Shown: positions 8,089 to 17,036, counted from the first letter of the stretch. The stretch: 64,000 nt of DNA from Hyphomicrobiales bacterium (GCA_027487555.1 JAIYDI010000047.1:62001-126000); one strand, 5' to 3'. Notes: generated by a model from the letters alone, not told the origin. Program-made: numbers and translations.

Positions 8089-9513
8089 ATGGCCGCACGC
8101 ACACTCTACGAAAAAGTCTGGGACGAACACCTCGTCAAAACCTACGACGATGGCAGTTCCCTGCTCTATATCGACCGGCACCTGGTGCAGGAGGTATCGA
8201 GCCCGCAGGCCTTTGCCGGGCTCGACGCAGAAGACCGAAAACTCAGGCGTCCTGCGGCACACGTCGCGGTTGCGGATCATGCCGTGCCAACCCGGATGCG
8301 GCACCTGCCCTTGCCCGAGGGCCTGGCTCGCGCCCAGGTGTCGCGGCTCGAGGCGAACTGCGAGAAGCACCGCATCAACTATATCGGCATGCGCGACGAC
8401 CGGCATGGCATCGTGCATGTGATCGGGCCGGAACTGGGGTTCACCCTGCCGGGCGCGACGCTGGTCTGCGGTGACAGCCACACCTCCACCCACGGGGCTT
8501 TCGGCGCCATCGCGTTCGGCATCGGCGCGAGTGAATGTGAATGCGTATTCGCAACACAGGCCCTGCGTCAGCGACGCCAGAAGACGATGCGGGTTGCGCT
8601 CAGCGGAACGCTGCGGCCGGGTGTCGCGGTGAAGGACATCATTTTGGGCCTCATCGCGCGCATCGGGACCAATGGCGCGGTGGGACACGCGGTGGAATAT
8701 GCCGGGCCCGGCATCGCGACCTTGTCGATGGAAGCGCGCATGACCTTATGCAACATGTCGATCGAGGCGGGGGCGCGGGTCGGCATGGTGGCACCGGATG
8801 ACGTAACCTTCGCCTATCTCAAGGGCCGTCCCCTTGCGCCCGCGGGTGCTGACTGGGACCGCGCCGTCGCGCATTGGAAGACGCTGCCGACGGACGGTGG
8901 CGCAGTCTTTGACCGCGAGGTGGAACTCGATATCGGGGCGCTTTCGCCGCAGGTGTCGTGGGGCACAAACCCAGGCGAGACGGCGGCGATCGACGGGCAG
9001 GTGCCCGACCCGGCGCTCGAAGCCGATCCGGTCAAGCGCGCCAAGATGGAGCGCAGCCTCCGTTATATGGGCCTCGCGCCCGGCGTGGCGTTCAAGGATA
9101 TCGCCATCGACCGGGTGTTCATCGGTTCGTGCACCAATGGGCGGATCGAGGATCTGCGGAGTGCGGCGGCGGTGGTCGCAGGACGGCAGATCGCCGCGGG
9201 TGTCGAAGGCATCGTGGTGCCGGGCTCGGCGACGGTGCGGCTCACGGCGGAGGCTGAAGGGCTTGACCGGATTTTTCGCGCGGCGGGCTTCGAGTGGCGC
9301 GAGTCCGGGTGTTCGATGTGCGTGGCGATGAATGACGACCGGTTGTCGCCGGGGCAGCGTTGCGCCTCGACCTCGAACCGCAACTTCGAGGGCCGGCAGG
9401 GCCAGGGCGGCCGTACCCATTTGATGAGCCCGGCCATGGCGGCCGCAGCCGCGGTGACCGGCCGACTGACCGATGTGCGCGATATCGTGGGCAATAATGG
9501 GGCTGCCGCCTGA
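8089..9513 (+). CDS. Aconitase-family hydro-lyase large subunit (LeuC-like)
   Basis: Iron-sulfur hydro-lyase of 474 residues related to 3-isopropylmalate dehydratase. Family motifs are [39 protein letters not shown], and the 4Fe-4S cysteine sites IGSCTNGR and GCSMCVAMN. The setting argues against leucine synthesis: there is no leuA or leuB nearby, and the gene lies with hydantoinase, amidase and lyase genes. LeuCD-type maleate hydratase and 2,3-dimethylmalate dehydratase are known members of the family and fit the setting better. It is the first gene of a rightward operon with overlapping or closely spaced genes, and an operator-like palindrome lies within the coding region at 8538. Confidence 0.88.
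   Translation: MAARTLYEKVWDEHLVKTYDDGSSLLYIDRHLVQEVSSPQAFAGLDAEDRKLRRPAAHVAVADHAVPTRMRHLPLPEGLARAQVSRLEANCEKHRINYIGMRDDRHGIVHVIGPELGFTLPGATLVCGDSHTSTHGAFGAIAFGIGASECECVFATQALRQRRQKTMRVALSGTLRPGVAVKDIILGLIARIGTNGAVGHAVEYAGPGIATLSMEARMTLCNMSIEAGARVGMVAPDDVTFAYLKGRPLAPAGADWDRAVAHWKTLPTDGGAVFDREVELDIGALSPQVSWGTNPGETAAIDGQVPDPALEADPVKRAKMERSLRYMGLAPGVAFKDIAIDRVFIGSCTNGRIEDLRSAAAVVAGRQIAAGVEGIVVPGSATVRLTAEAEGLDRIFRAAGFEWRESGCSMCVAMNDDRLSPGQRCASTSNRNFEGRQGQGGRTHLMSPAMAAAAAVTGRLTDVRDIVGNNGAAA
8538..8551. promoter_or_regulatory. Operator-like palindrome inside the leuC-like gene
   Basis: TGAATGCGTATTCG matches the 2557 operator in 13 of 14 positions but lies about 450 bases inside the coding region, where it encodes ECVF. 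It could be an auxiliary operator for looping or roadblock repression, or a coincidence. Confidence 0.35.
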
Positions 9514-10169
9514 TGGAAAAGTTCACGCGCATCACCAGCGTGGCGGCGCCGCTGCCAGAAGCCGATATCGACACCGACATCATCTTTCCGGCGCGCTTCT
9601 TGCTGCTGCTCGACAAGGCGGGGCTCGGCAAGCACCTGTTTTTCGAGCGCCGCTATCGGCCGGATGGCACGCGCACGGATTTTGCCTTGAACCAGCCGGC
9701 CTTCGAGGGGGCGAAAATTCTCGTCGCGGACGCGAATTTCGGCTCCGGATCGAGCCGCGAGCAAGCGGTGTGGGCGCTGGCGGATTTCGGCATCAAATGT
9801 GTGATTGCCCCAAGCTTCGGCGAAATCTTCTACAATAACTGCTTCAAGAACGGCGTGCTGCCGATCGTGGTTTCCGGTGCGCGGCATGACGAGGTGATGG
9901 CGGCGGCGCGCAGTGGCGGTGAGCTGACTATCGATCTTGAGGCCGAAACCATCCGCCTGCCGAATGGCCCGGAATTCGGTTTCGAAATCGACCCCTATCG
10001 ACGTCGGGCATTGCTGCTCGGTCTCGACGAGATTGGCAGCATCCTTGCGGACGATGCCGACGATATTGCGCGGTTCGAGGCGCGGCAGCGGGTAGAATCG
10101 CCGTGGCTGCAGTTGGATGACGGCCGGCTCGATCGGCTCTTTCCCCAGGACGAGGAGCACACCCGATGA
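9513..10169 (+). CDS. Aconitase-family hydro-lyase small subunit (LeuD-like)
   Basis: Swivel-domain partner (218 residues) of the LeuC-like subunit. Conserved features are LPEADIDTDIIFPARFLL at the N-terminus, the loop NFGSGSSREQAVWAL and FYNNCFKNGVLPI. The ATG shares one base with the upstream TGA, so the two subunits are translationally coupled. Its length is typical for LeuD. The substrate is not determined; the operon suggests a C4-C6 unsaturated dicarboxylate such as maleate or an alkylmaleate. Confidence 0.88.
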   Translation: MEKFTRITSVAAPLPEADIDTDIIFPARFLLLLDKAGLGKHLFFERRYRPDGTRTDFALNQPAFEGAKILVADANFGSGSSREQAVWALADFGIKCVIAPSFGEIFYNNCFKNGVLPIVVSGARHDEVMAAARSGGELTIDLEAETIRLPNGPEFGFEIDPYRRRALLLGLDEIGSILADDADDIARFEARQRVESPWLQLDDGRLDRLFPQDEEHTR

Positions 10170-10795
10170 GTGAGGATCTTTCTGCCAACTATAAGGGCGC
10201 GTTCGGAAAACGCATCGGCTACGGCAAGAAACCGGCGCTGATCATGATCGATTTCGTCGAAGCGTATTTCGACAAGAGCTGCGGGCTTTATGCGGGGGTG
10301 GAGGAGACGCTCGCTTCGGCATTGCGGCTGCAGGCCGTGGCGCGACAAGCCAATGTGCCGGTGATCTACACCAATGTCGTCTACCACAAGAACGCATTGA
10401 ATGGCGGGCGCTTCTACCAGAAGTCGATGACGCTGCATAATTTCCTCGAGGGCAGTCCGATGGGTGCATGGCCGAAGGGCCTCGAGCCCGCGGACGACGA
10501 ACTGGTGATCTCGAAGCAGTATCCGAGTGCGTTCTTCGGCACGTCGCTCGCCTCGACGCTCACCAGTTGGGGCATCGACACGCTGATCCATACCGGGGTG
10601 TCGACCTCGGGCTGCATCCGCGCCACCTGCGTCGATTGCTGCTCCTACGGCTTCATCCCGATCATTGTGCGCGAGGCGGTGGGTGATCGTCACCCCGCCC
10701 CGCACGAGGCCAACCTGTTCGACATGGACGCCAAGTATGGCGACGTCGTCACCGAGGCCGACGTCACCGCCTACCTCAAGACCCTGGGAACCTGA
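10166..10795 (+). CDS. Isochorismatase-family amidohydrolase (N-carbamoylsarcosine/maleamate amidase-like)
   Basis: Cysteine hydrolase of 209 residues. The catalytic Asp is in MIDFVEAYF and the nucleophilic Cys in GVSTSGCIRATCVDC, the pattern shared by N-carbamoylsarcosine amidase and maleamate amidase. The ATG overlaps the LeuD-like stop (ATGA). Next to a hydantoinase pair, the natural expectation is that it removes ammonia from the half-amide or carbamoyl product of ring opening, feeding a free acid to the hydro-lyase. That reaction order is inferred from context. The family assignment is solid; the exact substrate is not. Confidence 0.87.
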   Translation: MSEDLSANYKGAFGKRIGYGKKPALIMIDFVEAYFDKSCGLYAGVEETLASALRLQAVARQANVPVIYTNVVYHKNALNGGRFYQKSMTLHNFLEGSPMGAWPKGLEPADDELVISKQYPSAFFGTSLASTLTSWGIDTLIHTGVSTSGCIRATCVDCCSYGFIPIIVREAVGDRHPAPHEANLFDMDAKYGDVVTEADVTAYLKTLGT

Positions 10796-10799
10796 TCCA

Positions 10800-11681
10800 A
10801 TGGCAAAGAAGAGCCTTCGTGCCGCGCTCGCAGCGGGCCAGTTCGTCGCCGCGCCCGGCATTCACGACATGCTGACGGCGGTGGTGAGCAACAAGGTCGG
10901 CTTCGATTTCGTCTATGCCTCGGGCTATTGGATGACGGCTTCGGCCTATGGCCTGCCCGATGCCGGCATTGCGAGTTTCACCCAGATGCTCGATCGCGTG
11001 GCAACGCTCTGCCGCACGGTGAATGCCGCGGTGATCGCCGATGCCGATACCGGCTATGGCGGGCTGCTCAATGTGCACCACACGGTGCGCGGTTTCGAGG
11101 AGGCAGGCGTCGTCGGTATCCAGATCGAGGACCAGGAATTCCCGAAGAAATGCGGGCACACGCCGTTCAAGCGCGTGGTGCCGATTCAAGACATGGTCGA
11201 AAAGGTGAAGGTGGCCGTCGAGGCGCGCCGCAGCACCGAGACGCTGATCATCGCGCGGACAGACGCGCGGCAGACGCACGGCTTCGAGGGCGCCATGGCG
11301 CGCGGGCAAGCCTATGCCGAGGCGGGCGCGGATGTGGTGTTCCTTGAAGCGCTTGAAAGCGAAGAGGAAATGCGCGAGGCCTGCCGCCGGATCAACAAGC
11401 CGATGATGGCGAACATGGCCGATGGCGGCAGGACGCCGATCCGCTCGGTGAAGGAACTCAGCGATATCGGCTATGCCATGTCGATCTTCCCCTCGGCGAC
11501 GGGGCTCGCGGCGGCGCGGGCGGTGGAAAATGCGCTCAATGTGCTGAAGACCGAGGGCACGTCGAATTCGCCCAACTCGCCGCTGTTCAGCTTTGCCGAG
11601 TTCAACCACCTGATCGGCTTCGATGAGGTATGGGAGTTCGAAAAGCGCTGGGCGCGGCCCGACCAGGCTGCGGCCGAATGA
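10800..11681 (+). CDS. Isocitrate lyase/PEP mutase-family carbon-carbon lyase
   Basis: A 293-residue TIM-barrel lyase of the family that includes 2-methylisocitrate lyase, oxaloacetate hydrolase and 2,3-dimethylmalate lyase. Diagnostic segments are ADADTGYGG (metal site), QIEDQEFPKKCGH (catalytic Cys in the KKCGH motif) and IIARTDAR. The ATG at 10800 lies four bases after the amidase stop; longer upstream reading is not conserved. A role cleaving an alkylmalate made by the LeuCD-like pair into pyruvate plus a short acid is attractive but inferred. The next gene overlaps its stop. Confidence 0.9.
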   Translation: MAKKSLRAALAAGQFVAAPGIHDMLTAVVSNKVGFDFVYASGYWMTASAYGLPDAGIASFTQMLDRVATLCRTVNAAVIADADTGYGGLLNVHHTVRGFEEAGVVGIQIEDQEFPKKCGHTPFKRVVPIQDMVEKVKVAVEARRSTETLIIARTDARQTHGFEGAMARGQAYAEAGADVVFLEALESEEEMREACRRINKPMMANMADGGRTPIRSVKELSDIGYAMSIFPSATGLAAARAVENALNVLKTEGTSNSPNSPLFSFAEFNHLIGFDEVWEFEKRWARPDQAAAE

Positions 11682-12610
11682 GCAAGATCGCCTGCATCGG
11701 CACGGGAACCGTCGGGGCGGCGTGGGCAGTGGTTTTCGCCCGCGCCGGCCACGAGGTGGCGCTTTATGATGCGCTGCTCGACGAAGTGGCTGAGCGGACC
11801 TTGCCGCGCGCGGCCAAGGCGCTGGGGCTGCTCGAGGCGTTCGCGCCATCGGATGAATCGATCGAGACGATCCTGCAGCGGCTGAGGCCCGCAGTGTCCA
11901 TCGCCGAGGCGGTGGCCGGTGCTGCTTACGTGCAGGAGAGCGTACGCGAGGACCTTTCCGTCAAGCAGGGCGTGTTCTCCGAGATCGCCGCAGCTGCGCC
12001 GATCGCCGCGATCCTCGCCTCATCGACCTCGGCTATTCCGGGCAGCAATTTCCTCGGGCATATCCCGGCGCCAGAACGGGCGCTGGTGGTGCATCCGGTG
12101 AACCCGCCCGCCTACATCCCCCTGGTCGAGCTCTGCGGCACGCAATGGACCTCGCCAGAGACCATGGCTGCGGCCCGCGCTTTCATGAGCGAGATCGGCA
12201 TGCGGCCGATCATTGTGAAGAAGGAAATCGAGGGATTCATCCTCAATCGCCTGCAGTTCACGCTGGTGGCCGAAGCGATGCATCTGGTCGGCGAGGGCTA
12301 TGTCAGCGCCGAGGATCTCGATGCGGTGCTGACCGACGGGCTGGCGCTGCGCTGGGCCTCGATCGGGCCATTCGAGGTCGCGCACCTCAATGCGCCTGAC
12401 GGTCTGCAGGGCTTTGTCGACCGGCTGGGCCCGATGATGAAGCGGATGGGGGCTGCCGCGCGCACCGATTATGACTGGACGCCTGAGCAGGTGGCGCAGT
12501 TGCATGCCGCACTCAGCGTGCGGGTGCCCGTGGACGAGATCGCCGACCGGCAGGCCTGGCGCGACCAGCGCATCCTCGCGACGCGCCGCCTGAAGCGTGA
12601 GCATCCATAG
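11678..12610 (+). CDS. 3-hydroxyacyl-CoA dehydrogenase-like NAD-dependent dehydrogenase
   Basis: NAD-dependent hydroxyacid dehydrogenase of 310 residues. The Rossmann motif is IGTGTVGAAWAVVFARAGH at residues 6-24. SSTSAIP and the catalytic-His segment HPVNPPAYIPLVELC follow, then the helical C-terminal domain with FILNRLQFTLVAEAMHLV. The single-domain architecture resembles L-gulonate 3-dehydrogenase, lambda-crystallin and carnitine dehydrogenase more than fatty-acid oxidation enzymes. The start overlaps the lyase stop (ATGA), making it the last gene of the five-gene operon. It may oxidise a hydroxy-acid side product or intermediate; no specific substrate can be read. Confidence 0.85.
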   Translation: MSKIACIGTGTVGAAWAVVFARAGHEVALYDALLDEVAERTLPRAAKALGLLEAFAPSDESIETILQRLRPAVSIAEAVAGAAYVQESVREDLSVKQGVFSEIAAAAPIAAILASSTSAIPGSNFLGHIPAPERALVVHPVNPPAYIPLVELCGTQWTSPETMAAARAFMSEIGMRPIIVKKEIEGFILNRLQFTLVAEAMHLVGEGYVSAEDLDAVLTDGLALRWASIGPFEVAHLNAPDGLQGFVDRLGPMMKRMGAAARTDYDWTPEQVAQLHAALSVRVPVDEIADRQAWRDQRILATRRLKREHP

Positions 12611-12725
12611 GCAGGTACAGCAGTCCCTCGAGGGGTGAAGCCTGCTGGCGAGCCCGGTTCCGGAAGGTCCGATCCGTAGGAGTGCCGTTCCCATAGCGGC
12701 CAAATGCGCGGCGGACGAGCTCGGC

Positions 12726-13382
12726 TCAAGCCGCGAAGGTGCGGTGCGTCGCTCCCTGGAAATGGGCTTCCAGCGCAGCGATGGCACCATCGACATCGCG
12801 CCTTTCGAGCGCCGCGATGATCTTCAGATGCTCGTCGATGGTCTGCAGCAGCGCGCCGCGGAATCCGGGGCGACGGTGGACCTGCTGCGCCATGCGGATG
12901 TTCTCCTGCAGGCGCTGGTGCGTATCGAGGATAGCCCGATTCCCGAGCGCCTCGACGACTTCCCGGTGCATCCTGCCGTCCAGTCGGGCAAAGCGCAGCT
13001 GTGCCTCATCGAAGGGGCCGCCATCGGTGAGCTGCAGCCGGCATTCCTCATGGCTCGCCCGCATATTGGCCAGCCATTCCTCGGTAACCGTATCGCCGAA
13101 GCTGCGCAGGGCAAAGATCTCGATCATGATGCGGAACTGGTAGTTCTCGCGAATGAACGCCACCTCCGGATAGACGATGCGGATGCCGGTGCGCGGCTTG
13201 ATCTCGACCAGCCCGAACTCTTCGAGCAGCACCAGTGTCTCACGCAGCGGGGTCAGCGATAGACCGAGCAACTCGCAGAGTTCGGTCTGGGTGACAACCA
13301 TGCCCGGCGTCAGCGTGCCGTCCTGCATGGCCGCCCGGAACCGCCGGTACCCGTCATTGTCCTGCCTGACATCACTCATCAT
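12726..13382 (-). CDS. GntR-family (FadR/FCD subgroup) transcriptional regulator
   Basis: Repressor-type protein of about 218 residues. The N-terminal winged helix is TQTELCELLGLSLTPLRETL followed by EFGLVEIKPRTGIRIV, and the helical FCD ligand domain contains RIMIEIFALR, MHREVVEALGN and ALEAHFQGATHR. The likely start is one of two consecutive ATGs at 13382/13379; the longest frame begins inside a palindrome and is unlikely. It is divergent from the ABC transporter operon starting at 13627, which it probably controls. A 13-base palindrome at 13409 immediately upstream suggests autoregulation. FCD regulators commonly sense organic or sugar acids, which fits the enolase-superfamily dehydratase at the operon end. 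Confidence 0.9.
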   Translation of the reverse strand: MMSDVRQDNDGYRRFRAAMQDGTLTPGMVVTQTELCELLGLSLTPLRETLVLLEEFGLVEIKPRTGIRIVYPEVAFIRENYQFRIMIEIFALRSFGDTVTEEWLANMRASHEECRLQLTDGGPFDEAQLRFARLDGRMHREVVEALGNRAILDTHQRLQENIRMAQQVHRRPGFRGALLQTIDEHLKIIAALERRDVDGAIAALEAHFQGATHRTFAA

Positions 13383-13408
13383 TGCCTGCCGCAGCCCTCT
13401 TGGCTGCA

Positions 13409-13421
13409 CTTTAGTCTAAAG
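13409..13421. promoter_or_regulatory. Palindromic operator, probably for the GntR regulator
   Basis: CTTTAGTCTAAAG is a perfect inverted repeat (6-base arms, one central base). It sits 27 bases upstream of the gntR-type start, where binding would block its own promoter. Confidence 0.5.
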
Positions 13422-13541
13422 GCCCGCGATTCAGGAACCACCGACTGGATTGAGAACACAGGCGAATCCGCCATGGATGGCGACGTTCCGCCCACACTGA
13501 TAGCCGTCAATCACCCTTTTACCACTCGCTGCAACTTGACC

Positions 13542-13572
13542 TGAGATATTTTAACGTCTCAATGATATCTCA
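13542..13572. promoter_or_regulatory. Clustered TGAGA/TCTCA half-sites upstream of the transporter operon
   Basis: TGAGATAT at 13542, TCTCA at 13557 and ATATCTCA at 13565 form nested inverted repeats. A TTGACC at 13536 could serve as a -35 element. The array lies 55-85 bases upstream of the likely transporter start, so it is a plausible operator/promoter. Its sequence differs from the 13409 palindrome, so a second regulator is possible. Confidence 0.4.
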
Positions 13573-13626
13573 AATGGAGGGATTGCGGTGTGGTTTCACT
13601 CGCCCTCCGAAAGGCCGGAGGGGAAT

Positions 13627-14736
13627 GTGGCGGCTGTCGAGCTCAGGAACGTCAGCAAGGCATTTGGCGCCGTCAGCGTGATCAAGGGTGTCGATCTCAG
13701 CATCGAACGGGGCGAGTTTGTCGTCTTTGTCGGCGCGTCGGGCTCGGGGAAATCGACATTGCTGCGCATGATCGCCGGCCTCGAGCCCGTCTCAGGCGGC
13801 GATATCCTGATCGATGGCCGCGACGTGACCTTCGACGAGCCGGCCGAACGCGGCATCGCAATGGTCTTTCAGTCCTACGCGCTCTACCCACACATGAACG
13901 TCTACGACAACATCGCCTTCAACCTGCGCCTCGCGCGGCTGCCCCGCGCCGAAGTCGCCGCGCGCGTCAAGGAGGCGGCCCGCATCCTTCGGCTCGAGCA
14001 ACTGCTCGACCGCGCGCCGGCGCAATTGTCGGGCGGCCAGCGCCAACGCGTCGCCATCGGTCGCGCCATCGTGCGGAACCCCAAGGTCTTCCTGTTCGAC
14101 GAACCGCTCTCCAACCTCGACGCGGCCCTGCGCGTGCAGATGCGCCTCGAAATCGAGCGGCTGCATCGCGAGTTGGGCACGACCATGATCTACGTCACGC
14201 ACGACCAGGTGGAGGCAATGACGCTCGCCGACCGGATCGTTGCCCTGGAGGGCGGCCATATCCAGCAGGTCGGCAAGCCACTTGAACTCTACGCGCGCCC
14301 CAGCAATCTCTTCGTCGCTGGGTTCATCGGCTCGCCGAAGATGAACCTGATCCCTGTGAAGGTGACCAGCACCGGCGTGGGCTCCGCGACGCTGGAGCTT
14401 CTCGCCCGTGGCACACCGAAACTCGACGTCGCCGTGACAGGACTTGCCGCAGGCGATGGGGCAACAATCGGCATAAGGCCGGAATCGCTCTTTATCGGCG
14501 CCACGGCGGCCGCTCGCGAAACGGCGGCACTGCCGGCGCGGATCGAGTCGGTCGAGCGGCTCGGCAACATCACCTACGCCTATCTCGATGCGGGCACGCC
14601 AGAGGTCATCACTGTGCAGGCGGTGGGCGATGTCGCGCTTGAGGCGGGTACGGACGTGGCGGTCAGTTTCCGCGCGTCCGACCTGCATGTCTTCGATCCA
14701 CGTGGCACGCGTGTCGTCGCCCGAACCGGAAACTAG
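13627..14736 (+). CDS. Sugar-type ABC transporter ATP-binding protein (MalK/UgpC family)
   Basis: ATPase of 369 residues energising uptake by the two permeases downstream. Walker A is [14 protein letters not shown], the signature [15 protein letters not shown], Walker [14 protein letters not shown] and the H-loop [10 protein letters not shown]. After about residue 235 comes a TOBE-type regulatory domain (GIRPESLF). I prefer the GTG at 13627 (followed by [13 protein letters not shown]) because GGAGGGG lies six bases ahead and family proteins start here. An upstream GTG at 13588 also has a good ribosome-binding site and would add 13 residues. First gene of the operon ATPase, binding protein, two permeases and enolase-family enzyme. 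Confidence 0.92.
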   Translation: MAAVELRNVSKAFGAVSVIKGVDLSIERGEFVVFVGASGSGKSTLLRMIAGLEPVSGGDILIDGRDVTFDEPAERGIAMVFQSYALYPHMNVYDNIAFNLRLARLPRAEVAARVKEAARILRLEQLLDRAPAQLSGGQRQRVAIGRAIVRNPKVFLFDEPLSNLDAALRVQMRLEIERLHRELGTTMIYVTHDQVEAMTLADRIVALEGGHIQQVGKPLELYARPSNLFVAGFIGSPKMNLIPVKVTSTGVGSATLELLARGTPKLDVAVTGLAAGDGATIGIRPESLFIGATAAARETAALPARIESVERLGNITYAYLDAGTPEVITVQAVGDVALEAGTDVAVSFRASDLHVFDPRGTRVVARTGN

Positions 14737-14774
14737 ACCAGCGGCAGATGCCGCACCTTGGAGGAGGTAGCACC

Positions 14775-16034
14775 ATGAACTTGAAGATTTTGGCCGCACT
14801 GTCTGGCCTGGCGGCAGGCGCAATGGCGAGTCCAGCCTTTGCAGAGGCCGTCACGCTCAATGTCTGGTCGGATACGCCGCGGCTGACGATGTTCGACCTG
14901 TATGACCAGACGCATGACAACGTGACGCTCAACGTCACGACGGTCGCCCCGGCCGACCTGATTGCCAAGATCCAGCTGGCTCTGCAGGCAAAGAGCGAGA
15001 TCCCGGATGTGATCTTCATGTCGGATATTGGCTATACCGCTCAGCTGTCGACGCGGCGGTCCAACTATCTGATGGACCTGACGGACAAGGTGCCGCAGGC
15101 GCTGCAGGACGAGTTCTACCCCAATGGCAATTCGCCCTGCCATGTGAACGGCAAACTGCTCTGCATGCGAAACGATCTGGCGCATATGATTGTCTGGTAC
15201 GACAAATCGCTGATGGAGCAGCTCGGCAAAGCTGTGCCCTCGAGCTGGGAGGAATTCCAGAAACTGGGTGAAGAGCTTGGGCCGCAGGGCTACAGCCTCG
15301 GCACTGGTGTCGAAGCGTTCCCGCTCTATTCCTACCTGGTCTCCGACGGCTGCGATATCGTGATGCCGGTGGAGGGCAAGGCCGATACGGTCAAGATCGA
15401 TCTCTCTACCGACAAGTGCCTGAAGCCCGCGCGCATGGTGGATGCCATGTTGAAGAACGGCAGCCTATCGAAGCTCGGGCCCTTCGAGCCGGATTTCGTT
15501 GCCCTCGCCAAATCGGGCAAGGTGCCGCTGATGATCGGGCCGACCTGGTTCGGCGAATATGTCATAAAGCCGACCTATGAATGGCCGGCAGGCAGGCTCG
15601 CGGCGGCGCTGCCGCTCAAGTGGGATGACCAGACGCAGCCGCTCACATGGAGCTGGGGCGGCGGCACCTATGGCGCCTGGAAAGATACCGCTCATCCAGC
15701 CGAAGCCGTGGACCTCGTCACCTGGATGGCAACCGATATTGCCAACCAGACGAATGCCGTTACCCTGCCGGCGCATCGCCCCTCGGCCGAGGCATGGGGC
15801 GCGCGACTTGCCAAGGACGCCTATTACGCTGACCCGAACGTCTTCCAGGTAGAGGCCGAGGCGGCGAAGTTCAGCCATCCGGGCTATGCGAGCCTGCGCT
15901 TCTCGGTCAGCGACGCCATCGCCAAGGTGGTGGTGCAGCCGCTGGCAAGTGGCGGCACTGTGGAAGGCGCCCTGCCAGCGCTCCAGACCGAACTCACCAA
16001 TCTTGCCAAGCTGAACGGCTACCAGGTCGAATGA
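14775..16034 (+). CDS. Extracellular solute-binding protein, carbohydrate ABC family
   Basis: Periplasmic receptor (419 residues). The Sec signal peptide spans residues 1-24 (ILAALSGLAAGAMASPAFA). The mature protein has the family-1 solute-binding pattern, with LNVWSDTPRLTMFDLY, the DLMFMSDIG-like segment PDVIFMSDIG and a C-terminal PLASGGTVEGALPALQTEL. The ATG at 14775 is preceded by GGAGGTAGCACC, an excellent site; the nine extra upstream residues of the open frame are rejected. The ligand is unknown; the enolase-family enzyme downstream suggests a sugar acid or sugar lactone. Confidence 0.9.
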   Translation: MNLKILAALSGLAAGAMASPAFAEAVTLNVWSDTPRLTMFDLYDQTHDNVTLNVTTVAPADLIAKIQLALQAKSEIPDVIFMSDIGYTAQLSTRRSNYLMDLTDKVPQALQDEFYPNGNSPCHVNGKLLCMRNDLAHMIVWYDKSLMEQLGKAVPSSWEEFQKLGEELGPQGYSLGTGVEAFPLYSYLVSDGCDIVMPVEGKADTVKIDLSTDKCLKPARMVDAMLKNGSLSKLGPFEPDFVALAKSGKVPLMIGPTWFGEYVIKPTYEWPAGRLAAALPLKWDDQTQPLTWSWGGGTYGAWKDTAHPAEAVDLVTWMATDIANQTNAVTLPAHRPSAEAWGARLAKDAYYADPNVFQVEAEAAKFSHPGYASLRFSVSDAIAKVVVQPLASGGTVEGALPALQTELTNLAKLNGYQVE

Positions 16035-16040
16035 ATCCAA

Positions 16041-16068
16041 GGGCGCGGCTCGACCAGGAGCCGCGCCC
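16041..16068 (+). other. Intercistronic stem-loop between binding protein and permease
   Basis: GGGCGCGGCTC and GAGCCGCGCCC form a perfect 11-bp stem with a GACCAG loop. No T-run follows, so this is a 3'-stabilising hairpin, as often found after binding-protein genes that need high expression, rather than a full terminator. Confidence 0.7.
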
Positions 16069-16092
16069 CACCTGCTCCCACCCGAGACGACG

Positions 16093-17028
16093 ATGAGCAT
16101 CGCGAGCACCACAACACACAGTGCGGCAGAGGCCCGCGATCGAGCCCGGCGGGCCAAGCGCAAGGGCCAGCGCGACACACGCATGAGCTATCTGCTGCTC
16201 GCGCCCTACCTGCTGCTGCTCATGATGTTCGGAGTGTTTCCCGTCGCCTACGCCTTTGGCCTCAGCTTCTTCGACACCATTGAAATGGTGTTCTGGGGCC
16301 TCGCCAACTACGACTTCGTCTTCCAGGATTTCCGTATTCCGGCGAGTGTCGCCAATGTGCTGAGCTTCGTCGCCATCTGGGTCGGGCTTACCATGGTGGG
16401 CGTCGCAATCCTGTCGCTCATGCTCGACAGCATCGGCCGGCGTGCGGCGAACACGCTTCGCACCATCTATTTCCTCCCCGGCGCAGTCACCTCCTCGGCC
16501 ATTGTTGTGCTCTGGCTCTTCGTGCTCGATCCATCAGTCAGTCCGTTCCAGCCGGTGCTGCATGCCATTGGCTGGGACACCCGCGCCGATGTCATTTCCG
16601 GCATCGGGCTTGCCGGCATCTTTGCCATAATGGCGTATTTCTCGGGGTCGGGCGGCTGGATCGTAGTGTTCGGCGGCGCGCTGTCGAGCCTGCCCGCCGA
16701 GGTGATGGAGGCTGCGCGCGTCGATGGCGCCAACCGCTTCCAGCTCGCCACCCGCATCAAGTTGCCGATGATCTGGAAATCGCTGGTACTGATGGGCATC
16801 CTCAGTTTCGCGGGCGGCTTGCAGCTCTTCGTCGAGCCGCAGCTGATGGGGCTTGCCGGCCCGCAATTCGCGCAGAACGACTGGTCGCTGAACCAGATGG
16901 CGTTCCAATACGCCTTCCGCATGGGCGATTTCGGCGCCTCGGCGGCGCTCAGTACGCTGCTTGTCGGCGCCTCCATCATCATCGCGCTGGTGATCGTCTT
17001 CGCCACGAAATTCTACAAGCTCGATTGA
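16093..17028 (+). CDS. Sugar ABC transporter permease (MalF/UgpA type)
   Basis: Inner-membrane permease of 311 residues with a basic cytoplasmic N-terminus (ARDRARRAKRKGQRDTR) and about six membrane spans, starting YLLLAPYLLLLMMFGVFPVAYAF in two overlapping parts. The EAA loop that docks on the ATPase reads EAARVDGANRFQLATRIKLP. It pairs with the permease at 17037. A stem-loop at 16041 separates it from the binding-protein gene, which probably lowers expression relative to the receptor. Confidence 0.9.
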   Translation: MSIASTTTHSAAEARDRARRAKRKGQRDTRMSYLLLAPYLLLLMMFGVFPVAYAFGLSFFDTIEMVFWGLANYDFVFQDFRIPASVANVLSFVAIWVGLTMVGVAILSLMLDSIGRRAANTLRTIYFLPGAVTSSAIVVLWLFVLDPSVSPFQPVLHAIGWDTRADVISGIGLAGIFAIMAYFSGSGGWIVVFGGALSSLPAEVMEAARVDGANRFQLATRIKLPMIWKSLVLMGILSFAGGLQLFVEPQLMGLAGPQFAQNDWSLNQMAFQYAFRMGDFGASAALSTLLVGASIIIALVIVFATKFYKLD

Positions 17029-17036
17029 GGTCGCCG

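Noticed and set aside
8089..10169. Leucine biosynthesis leuCD
   Set aside because: Sequence family fits, but the operon has no other leucine genes and is surrounded by amide-catabolism genes under a LacI-type regulator.
14728..14736. GGAAACTAG, a partial reverse match to the FixJ-like box
   Set aside because: It is the stop-codon region of the ABC ATPase gene, lacks the GAGTAG part, and is not upstream of a gene in the right direction.
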